This document shows positions 17,537 to 24,625 of a DNA stretch of 64,000 nt, one piece after another. Location: assembly GCA_963539215.1 (NCBI GenBank), contig CAUTJT010000001.1, forward strand, positions 1 through 64,000. Reading direction: 5' to 3'. The DNA comes from CAURNT01 sp963539215. Its GTDB lineage: Bacteria; Fusobacteriota; Fusobacteriia; Fusobacteriales; Leptotrichiaceae. Within the stretch, counting starts at the first letter, position 1; each line of letters begins with the position of its first letter. A program made the translations under genes and the position numbers. Below the pieces are notes generated by a model. That model saw only the letters and a program-made list of their open reading frames with translations, was not told the origin of the DNA and ran no database searches.

Positions 17537-19729
17537 TTAAATAAGACTTTCTGAAAAATTTATATATAGTTGATCATTAATCCTTTTTATTTGATAAAAC
17601 TTAAGTTTGTTTTCTTCATAATGTACAAATATTCTAACCTTTCCTTCTACAACTTCATTTATATAATTTTTTTCTATACCTATATTACTCATTTCTAAAA
17701 AATCATTTTCATCCATTTCAGTATATTCTTTAATTAAATACCACTTAAGTTCTTTTATATTATTTTCCATGTATTCATATTCATATTCTAAAATAAAAGA
17801 TATATAAATCGTTTCACTTATTTTATCTATATATCCATATTTATCGATATTTGATTTTAAAACTTCTTCTTTTTCTGATTTATAATTTAAAGAATAAAGA
17901 GTAAATTCGTACTTTATATCTTTAAAAATATAATCAAATTTTATTTCTCCTTTATTCTGTAATTCATCATATTTATATAAATATTTAAATAAATTTTCTT
18001 TATCACTAGAAGTATTATTTGATATATATCTACCTGGTATGTATTCTTTTAAAACATCATATATTACTTTAGTTTTTAGTAATTCTCCAGACATTTTAAT
18101 ATTAATAAATTTTTTAATAATATCAATAGTATCATAATTTTTAAAAAAATTATCTATATGTATTTTTGAAAATTCTTTTACCAAATAGTCTATTACCTCT
18201 CTACTTATATATTTACCAATTAATATTGAGTTATTATCAAAATTATATATATCATCTAATTTTATATATTGTTCATGTATACTATTAATATAAACATGCC
18301 ACACACGTTCAGCTATATACTCAAAAATCTTATAATTTTGTTTAGCTTTAGAATACAAATAATTATTATCAACATATTTATCATACATTATAGGATAGGT
18401 ATACTCTAAATCATTTATTTTTTCTCTGAAATTTATTAAATCTAAATAATATATATCATTTAATTCATTGTCTGTTATTAAAAACTTAATTAAATAAACT
18501 AAAAATTTTTTTATGTTATCATTATTAAAAATATTAGACTGATATTTTTTCTCCACATTAAGTACTAAATCGTATGAAACTTTACTATCTTTTATAGTAT
18601 AGCTTACATCTAAAAAAGAAAACTCATTATCATCTATATAAAATAAAGTATATGTACTATTTTTCTTATTATTATCAATATATTTAAGATTAACATAAAA
18701 GTATTTATTATATTTAGAATTTAATTTTTTATCACAAAAATCTGATATATACTCAATTTCTTTTATTTTAATTAGTTTATCAGCTTCGATTTTAGAAATG
18801 TATGAATTTATAAATAAACTAAAAATTTCTCTCCCTTTTAAGACAAAAATATTTGAATTCATGTCTATACATTTAATTTCTTCATCAAAATAATTAAATA
18901 CATCCTTTATATTTAAAATTTCATATTCTCTATATTTAAAATTATCATTAATCAAATAATCTTTAACATCTTCACCAAAATATATTATATTTTTAGTATA
19001 GTTTACAAACAAAATATAAAATTCTTCATTTCTATATATAGACTCAACTTTCTTACTACCTAAATTTATATATAATTTATCTAAAATTTTAGGTTTTATT
19101 ATCTCATATTTATCAATAAAAACATTATAAGTATATATACTTTCATGTATTAAGTCATTAACATTAATCTCATCATATATGTTAAAAACCCTTAAATCTG
19201 ATCCTTCTTCAAAAAATATAATTTTCAATTTATCATATATTTTTTCTTTAATAAAATTAGTGTCTTTACGTATACATATTTTATATTCTCTATAGTCTCT
19301 ACTAGAGCTTACATATTCTAAATAACCAACTGCATATATTTCGTTTTCTAAATTAGATAATATTATTAAATCCGTAGAAATTCGTTTATCATTAGAAATA
19401 AATACTTTATTTACAATGTTATCTATATCTAAGTATATTCTAAACTCCTCTTCAAAAACTATATCATTTTCATAATATACTAAATCAACTATATTATCTT
19501 TAATATAACTACTTATATTACTTCTTTTATCTTCATTTAATTTAGATATTATATATTTATACTTTTTATTCAGATGTTCTAATATTTTATCTATCAATAC
19601 ATCTTTTTTATTATACATAGCATATCTATTTAGCAATTCTTCTCTTTTAGCTATTTTACTTAATTCAAAGTCCGTTTTTATCATCAAATCATTTCTATTA
19701 AATATATTCAATTTTCCCCCTGATATCAT
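17537..19729 (-). CDS. Large orphan protein, last gene of the contractile/phospho-signalling locus
   Basis: I do not recognise this protein of up to 730 aa. It has no signal peptide and no clear membrane segment. It is extremely rich in Ile, Asn, Lys, Asp and Tyr, and reads as alternating short beta-like and charged stretches with helical parts in the second half. No nucleotide-binding loop, metal cluster or repeat is visible. Its beginning overlaps the kinase gene by up to 32 bases. The start is uncertain: a GGGGGA lies inside the overlap close to a TTG at codon 7, and another ATG is codon 16. Being the end gene of an eight-gene operon with kinase, PP2C-like and FHA genes, it may be a signalling target, baseplate part or effector; none of these can be shown by eye. 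Confidence 0.75.
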   Translation of the reverse strand: MISGGKLNIFNRNDLMIKTDFELSKIAKREELLNRYAMYNKKDVLIDKILEHLNKKYKYIISKLNEDKRSNISSYIKDNIVDLVYYENDIVFEEEFRIYLDIDNIVNKVFISNDKRISTDLIILSNLENEIYAVGYLEYVSSSRDYREYKICIRKDTNFIKEKIYDKLKIIFFEEGSDLRVFNIYDEINVNDLIHESIYTYNVFIDKYEIIKPKILDKLYINLGSKKVESIYRNEEFYILFVNYTKNIIYFGEDVKDYLINDNFKYREYEILNIKDVFNYFDEEIKCIDMNSNIFVLKGREIFSLFINSYISKIEADKLIKIKEIEYISDFCDKKLNSKYNKYFYVNLKYIDNNKKNSTYTLFYIDDNEFSFLDVSYTIKDSKVSYDLVLNVEKKYQSNIFNNDNIKKFLVYLIKFLITDNELNDIYYLDLINFREKINDLEYTYPIMYDKYVDNNYLYSKAKQNYKIFEYIAERVWHVYINSIHEQYIKLDDIYNFDNNSILIGKYISREVIDYLVKEFSKIHIDNFFKNYDTIDIIKKFINIKMSGELLKTKVIYDVLKEYIPGRYISNNTSSDKENLFKYLYKYDELQNKGEIKFDYIFKDIKYEFTLYSLNYKSEKEEVLKSNIDKYGYIDKISETIYISFILEYEYEYMENNIKELKWYLIKEYTEMDENDFLEMSNIGIEKNYINEVVEGKVRIFVHYEENKLKFYQIKRINDQLYINFSESLI

Positions 19730-20378
19730 CTAATATTTCAGATACATTCATATACCTTTTATTAAAATTTTTATTTAATCCTTTTTGTATAATATCCTTA
19801 AATATTTCTTGCTCATTTTTAAACATATATTTTATTAAAACAATTAAAGAATATGTGTCAATACTTAAATCTGCAACTTCTATATTCATATATTTTTTTT
19901 CTGAACTAAAATCAACATTAATAGCCACATACTTTTTCAAAGATTTAATTTGATTAACAAATACAGATTCGGAAAAATCTATAATAATTACATCATTTAC
20001 ATAATTTACTAAAATATTTTCTAAACTGATATCAGAATGTAATACATTTTTTTTATGTAGAATTTCAAAAACTCTTAATATTTTAATATATAAATAAAAT
20101 CTACTTTTAAAATCATGTTTTTCTTTTATATACAATCCTAAATTTCTAGAATTTATTCTTTCAAAACATAAACAATTACCTTTTTTGATTACAGAAAGTA
20201 ATTTTGGAATATATTCAAAAGCAACACTTTTTAAATAATTATTAAACATCACTTCCTTATGTACTATAGTTTTAATTGCTTCCATATTTTCTGATATATA
20301 CATTTTTAAAAATAGATTTCCACTAGAATATGTATATGTTTTCAATTTTATATTTTCTATTTCCAAACTTCCCACCAT
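19698..20378 (-). CDS. Atypical Ser/Thr protein kinase-like protein
   Basis: This is a 226-aa Hanks-type kinase-fold protein. Visible elements are Lys25 in NLFLKMYI (ATP-binding lysine), Glu42 in HKEVMFNNYL (helix C) and the catalytic loop VLHSDISLEN (His114, Asp116, Asn121). The metal-binding IIDFSES follows (Asp134), with Ser where DFG has Gly. The usual Arg before the catalytic Asp is Ser, and there is no glycine-rich loop. No membrane or sensor domain is attached. Catalytic Asp, Asn and Lys are all kept, so activity is possible but not certain. It overlaps the PP2C-like gene by 22 bases and the 730-residue gene by 32. In type VI systems a kinase, a PP2C and an FHA protein control assembly; the same trio is here. 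Confidence 0.8.
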   Translation of the reverse strand: MVGSLEIENIKLKTYTYSSGNLFLKMYISENMEAIKTIVHKEVMFNNYLKSVAFEYIPKLLSVIKKGNCLCFERINSRNLGLYIKEKHDFKSRFYLYIKILRVFEILHKKNVLHSDISLENILVNYVNDVIIIDFSESVFVNQIKSLKKYVAINVDFSSEKKYMNIEVADLSIDTYSLIVLIKYMFKNEQEIFKDIIQKGLNKNFNKRYMNVSEILDDIRGKIEYI

Positions 20379-22222
20379 TTTTTATTTAGTTTTTTCTTTA
20401 TATATTCTATTTTCTTTTGTGTTTTATATTTAATATTTTTATCTAAATTAATATCAGAAGACATTTCTATAACTCTTTTGTATTCCATATAAGCATTCTT
20501 AAATTCATTATTTTTAAGATACTCATCTCCTTTTTCTATACTAAGCATTATACTTTTCAATTTTTGTTTCTTTATATTTTCTTCTTTATATGGATCTCTA
20601 ACAACTACATTTTCAACATTTCTTTTTTCTATAATTTTTTTATTAATATATTTAATTCTACCTTTTATTTCTTTAATTCTTTCAAAATCATTTAATTTAT
20701 CTGCTACTTCAAGAGCAATTTTGAAATATTCAATTGAATTATCGTAATTTTTATTTTCATACGCAGAAATCCCATACTCAAAATTCTTTTCTAACTCTTC
20801 TTTATTATATTTTATTTCTTCACTAACTTTTAATAACATATCATTTATTTCTTTAAGTTTATTCTCATCTTCTAGTGCCTCTAATTTACTTTTTATCTCA
20901 ATCAATTTTTTTTCAGCTAAAGTAATATTTTCACTTTGTAAAATTTTAATATTTAATAACTCTTCTTCTAATTTTAATTTATATTTTTCAGCATCTTTTA
21001 TATATCCATTTAACCTATCTTCAAGATCTGAAATATTTATATTAAAACTACTAGTTTTATATACTTCTATAATTTCTTTCAAATTCTTAATAGATGAAAA
21101 TAATTTATCTTCTAAAAATTCAAATTCATCTTCTTTTTTCTTATTATCGATAAGCCTATTAATATCTTCTATATTAGAAACAACTTCATCTTTAAAAGAT
21201 ATAAAATAATCTGGAAATATATCTAAAATATTATCTAATTTAATATATTCTTTTAATGAATTTTCAAATTTTCTATTTTTAATATTTCCTTTTTCTTTTT
21301 CTATATTTTCTAAATATTTTTCCACTAAATTTATTTTATCTAAAATATCTTCTTTATTTGTTTTTTTATTTAATTTATTAATAGAATCCTTTTTATTCAT
21401 AAATATATATTTTTTATCTAAGTTTCTAAGTATTATTATTTCTTCATTTAAATATTCTTTAGCTTTAGACAACTTCTTATCCTTCATAGAAATTCTAAAT
21501 TTATTATCTAATTTATCTATTTCTGTATATTGAAATGAAATATATAATTTAATAACAAAAATATATGCTAATATTAATAATGTAATAATCATTAAATATT
21601 TAAAAAAATTAAATTTAGATTTTTTTATAAAAAGACTTCTATCTAAAATTTCTACTATTTTTAAACTAGAAAGTACATATGACTTTTCTAAATCAATTTC
21701 CATATCATCTAAATCTTCATATATATTAATTACTTCAGATAAATTTTTTGAATATATCATAAATATATCATTTTTATTAATAAGAATATTTTCTTTATTT
21801 GTATTGACATAAAAACTTTTATTTATTCCTATAAAATTTGTATCAACAACATTTGTCATGTATACATTATCATTTCTAATTAAATTAAAACTTAAAGAAC
21901 CACAACTCATATATACCAACGAATTATAATCAGTTACTATATAAAGCATAGAAAAATCTATATTATCTATATTTACCTCTATTATTTTTTCATTTAAATT
22001 ATATATTATATTTTTGATATTTTTTATACTATATTCTGGATTATTTTGAAATTCTTCTATACTAATATTTATTACTGTTTCAAGTAAAGTATCATCTTCT
22101 GATAATTTTTCTTTTTGTATATATGAATATATAGCATAATCCTCATTTTCTATATAACCAAATAAACTATTAAATCCATCTTTTTTATCTATATTTTTAA
22201 TTTTAAATTCTATATTTTTCAT
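20357..22222 (-). CDS. Membrane protein with degenerate PP2C-like domain and TPR/coiled-coil region
   Basis: The chosen ATG at 22222 (621 aa) overlaps the FHA gene stop as TGATG; a longer frame would need a TTG start. Residues 1-185 have the layout of a PP2C phosphatase. However, the three metal-ligand motifs are all lost: IQ for the DG of the first motif, GSLS for GDSR, and SKN for SDG. I therefore read it as a pseudophosphatase. One transmembrane helix follows (about residues 207-228, KYLMIITLLILAYIFVIKLY). After it comes about 390 residues of charged coiled coil and TPR-like helices (for example YGISAYENKNYDNSIEYFKI), presumably on the other side of the membrane. It probably links phospho-signalling to the envelope part of the apparatus. 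Confidence 0.78.
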   Translation of the reverse strand: MKNIEFKIKNIDKKDGFNSLFGYIENEDYAIYSYIQKEKLSEDDTLLETVINISIEEFQNNPEYSIKNIKNIIYNLNEKIIEVNIDNIDFSMLYIVTDYNSLVYMSCGSLSFNLIRNDNVYMTNVVDTNFIGINKSFYVNTNKENILINKNDIFMIYSKNLSEVINIYEDLDDMEIDLEKSYVLSSLKIVEILDRSLFIKKSKFNFFKYLMIITLLILAYIFVIKLYISFQYTEIDKLDNKFRISMKDKKLSKAKEYLNEEIIILRNLDKKYIFMNKKDSINKLNKKTNKEDILDKINLVEKYLENIEKEKGNIKNRKFENSLKEYIKLDNILDIFPDYFISFKDEVVSNIEDINRLIDNKKKEDEFEFLEDKLFSSIKNLKEIIEVYKTSSFNINISDLEDRLNGYIKDAEKYKLKLEEELLNIKILQSENITLAEKKLIEIKSKLEALEDENKLKEINDMLLKVSEEIKYNKEELEKNFEYGISAYENKNYDNSIEYFKIALEVADKLNDFERIKEIKGRIKYINKKIIEKRNVENVVVRDPYKEENIKKQKLKSIMLSIEKGDEYLKNNEFKNAYMEYKRVIEMSSDINLDKNIKYKTQKKIEYIKKKLNKKWWEVWK

Positions 22223-22734
22223 CAAAGATTCCAATCAAACTTTTCTCCACATAAGGCAATGAATATAAATTTATTATCCCCTATTTCAATTAAATCATTA
22301 TTAAATATTTGCTTACTTTCATAAAGTGCTATACCTTGTAAATAAACTATACCAGACCCCTCTCCTGGACTTAACATAAATATTCTCTGTTTTGGTGAAT
22401 ATAAAATTGAACAATGATTTTTTCTTGAGATATTTTTATCTGATTGTATACATATATGCATTTCTTCACTTCTACCTATAAAATTCCTTTCACTAATTAT
22501 TCTAAAATCTTTTCCTTTTTCACTACCTGCTATACAAACTAACCAACCCACAACTGGGGCAACCGAAGTTTCACTTATCCAATAAGCTATAGTCTTGTTT
22601 GAATTCTCCAAGACTATAGCATCATTAACCTTACTTAACACCCCCGTATCAGGCTTAGAAATCATACAATAAGGACAACTTTTATGTGCTTGAGAATTAA
22701 AAACATGACCATTATTACATCTTATTAATTTCAT
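22222..22734 (-). CDS. Zinc-ribbon FHA-domain protein
   Basis: This 170-aa cytoplasmic protein begins with a small Cys/His site (Cys6, His10, Cys20, Cys23; pattern CNNGHxF-x8-CPYC), likely zinc-binding. It continues with an FHA domain from about residue 62: VVGWLVCIAGSEKGKDFRI, FIGRS at 86-90 and SRKNH at 103-107 (phosphothreonine-binding Arg/Ser/His). It closes with the CGEKFDW tail. From memory, this exact architecture with a GEKF(D/N)W ending recurs in Clostridia beside kinases, PP2C and tube-like proteins. It would bind a phosphothreonine on a partner, perhaps one made by the neighbouring kinase. The stop overlaps the next start as TGATG. Confidence 0.87.
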   Translation of the reverse strand: MKLIRCNNGHVFNSQAHKSCPYCMISKPDTGVLSKVNDAIVLENSNKTIAYWISETSVAPVVGWLVCIAGSEKGKDFRIISERNFIGRSEEMHICIQSDKNISRKNHCSILYSPKQRIFMLSPGEGSGIVYLQGIALYESKQIFNNDLIEIGDNKFIFIALCGEKFDWNL

Positions 22735-22751
22735 ATTTTCCCCTACTTTAT

Positions 22752-23420
22752 TTAATTAATTAAAATCTTTATAGTCCCTATATATAAATAATCTCCATAT
22801 TCTAGACTATATGGTACTAAACTATCTATTCTTTGTTTAATTCCATTATTTTTTTCAATTCCACTTCCATTTTTAGACTCCATATCTTCATATATCCAAG
22901 TGTCTTCAACCTTATTTAAAACACCATGTACACGACTAACAATATGTGAAAAATCATTATTTGATAAATCTATATCAACATTTTTACCCTTACCTATTAA
23001 TATTGTAGTTTTTTTAGATATATCCCATGTTTCTAAATCATAATTATCCATATCTTTTAAAATTAATTTTGTTATACTTCTTTTTTTATTCTTACTCTTT
23101 TCTATTTGAATAAAATCTTTAACTAATTCATTTTTTTTACTATCTAATACTTTATTAATGTATATGATATGTTTTTTCCTATCATTTGGATAAAAAAATA
23201 TAAAGAAATATGCAGTATAAATATTAAGAAATATTAAAACTATAGAAACATATTTTAAATTAAATTTAGTTATAACTATAGTAAAAATTACAATCAAAAA
23301 TAAAATTATATATACGATCACATAAATATTTAAAAAATATATTTTAGCTACTTTGCTATTATCTTTTTTTAGATTATTTTTTTTTAAAAATTTTAATAAT
23401 CTTAGTATATATTTATTCAT
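22752..23420 (-). CDS. Membrane-anchored FHA-domain protein
   Basis: This 222-aa protein has two transmembrane helices near residues 27-50 and 55-77, with a short positively charged N-terminus. A C-terminal FHA domain follows from about residue 135. The FHA signature is intact: ILIGKGKNVDIDL (140-152), SRVHG (162-166) and ESKNGSG (181-187), giving the Gly-Lys, Ser-Arg-x-His and Asn-Gly residues that bind phosphothreonine. With both termini inside, the FHA domain would face the cytoplasm. It is the second FHA protein in the operon and could recruit phosphorylated partners to the membrane. It is separated from its neighbours by 3 and 17 bases. Confidence 0.85.
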   Translation of the reverse strand: MNKYILRLLKFLKKNNLKKDNSKVAKIYFLNIYVIVYIILFLIVIFTIVITKFNLKYVSIVLIFLNIYTAYFFIFFYPNDRKKHIIYINKVLDSKKNELVKDFIQIEKSKNKKRSITKLILKDMDNYDLETWDISKKTTILIGKGKNVDIDLSNNDFSHIVSRVHGVLNKVEDTWIYEDMESKNGSGIEKNNGIKQRIDSLVPYSLEYGDYLYIGTIKILIN

Positions 23421-23423
23421 TTA

Positions 23424-24161
23424 TTAATCTACCTTAATTTTTTCAAAATCATATACCAATTTTTCTTCTTCTTTATTTTCATTATCTAAAACTTCATATA
23501 GAAAAGATATAACTTCTGTATTGCTATAATCCTTTAACTCTATGTTTAATTTATCAACTAAGTATTTAATTAATAAAGATTTATTAATACTTGATATTTC
23601 GCATAAATAAGCTATGCATTTATCAAAAGATTTTAATTTAGATAATTTAAGCATTTTACTAGACCAAGTTTTTAAAATTTTAGGATTTATACCTGTTTTA
23701 GAATATATAGTTTCTTCTATATTTATAGTATTATATCTATATTCAAATTTAGATACATCATAATCCGAATTTTGAAGAGTAGCGCCATTTCTAATATTAA
23801 ATTTTGAAAGTTCAAAACCAGGATCTTTAAAACTTAAATATATTTTTTTAGATATAGAATATTCTTCTTCTACTATTTTAGTACATATATTTAAAGTATA
23901 CTCATTTTCCTCACTTGGAATGTTTATAGATAGTTTAGTATCTAAAAATATTATTTCATCCATATATTTATATATACCTTCTGATACATATACTTGATTA
24001 CCATCTGTTGTAACTTCAAGTCCATTAATTATACCTGTATTATCATCAAAAAATTCAAGATATGATGCATTGTGTATATTATTATTTATTTCTTTTAAAT
24101 CCAAACTTCTAAGTATAGTATTACTTAAAAATTTTGGAACTCTACTATATGTTTCATTCAT
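23424..24161 (-). CDS. Putative baseplate/tail-appendage-like protein
   Basis: I do not recognise this 245-aa protein as a whole. Its N-terminal half has a run GIINGLEVTTDGNQVYVSEG (about residues 43-62) followed by YKYMDEIIFL. This resembles the N-terminal attachment modules of phage baseplate-wedge and tail-fibre-type proteins (GhhxGLxVTxxG..VxVxxG). The second half (from about 150) is charged and helical. There is no signal peptide or membrane segment. It lies directly after the tube-like gene (12-base gap) and before the membrane FHA gene (3-base gap), which fits a structural part that ties the tube/sheath to a membrane or baseplate. The function is inference only. Confidence 0.65.
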   Translation of the reverse strand: MNETYSRVPKFLSNTILRSLDLKEINNNIHNASYLEFFDDNTGIINGLEVTTDGNQVYVSEGIYKYMDEIIFLDTKLSINIPSEENEYTLNICTKIVEEEYSISKKIYLSFKDPGFELSKFNIRNGATLQNSDYDVSKFEYRYNTINIEETIYSKTGINPKILKTWSSKMLKLSKLKSFDKCIAYLCEISSINKSLLIKYLVDKLNIELKDYSNTEVISFLYEVLDNENKEEEKLVYDFEKIKVD

Positions 24162-24173
24162 ATTCCACCCCTA

Positions 24174-24614
24174 TTAATTTTGGCTATATTGATACCCACC
24201 ATCTACTGTTATGTCTTTAATTTTCTCTTTTTTCTGTTTAAGTTTTAAATTAAATTTACCATTACCAACCTTATCATCATAACTTTCTACATAATCTACC
24301 ACAAAAATGTTTGGCATATTATACTTTCTAACAACATTACCTGCTAATATAACTTCTAAAACTAGACTTCTATAGGCATCTGATTCTTCTGCGCTTACTA
24401 AAGACCACAGTAAAAGTTTTCTTGTACCATCTTCACTATTTTCTCCACCAAGTGGTGCAATAATTTTACCTTCTACCTCTATACCTACATTAATATCTGT
24501 AGATCTTGCATTATTATCATCTTGTGTATCTGATAAAAAACGTATATTTGTAACATTTTCTTTTTCCAACACTATTTCATCATTACTGCTTTTTAAACTA
24601 ATTCTAAACCCCAT
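24174..24614 (-). CDS. Hcp/tail-tube-like protein of a contractile apparatus
   Basis: This 146-aa protein begins MGFRISLKS and contains SDTQDDNNARSTDINVGIEV, LLLWSLVSAEESDAYRSLVLEV and NIFVVDYVESY...GKFNLKLKQKK. It resembles, from memory, a clostridial family often labelled membrane-associated protease 1, which I judge to be Hcp/tail-tube-like: small, beta-rich and made without a signal peptide. In a contractile system such a protein stacks into the inner tube. It is encoded 11 bases after the large sheath-like gene, the expected gene order sheath-tube. The tube role is inferred from fold pattern and context; a structure prediction compared with Hcp would test it. Confidence 0.75.
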   Translation of the reverse strand: MGFRISLKSSNDEIVLEKENVTNIRFLSDTQDDNNARSTDINVGIEVEGKIIAPLGGENSEDGTRKLLLWSLVSAEESDAYRSLVLEVILAGNVVRKYNMPNIFVVDYVESYDDKVGNGKFNLKLKQKKEKIKDITVDGGYQYSQN

Positions 24615-24625
24615 TTATATCCCCT

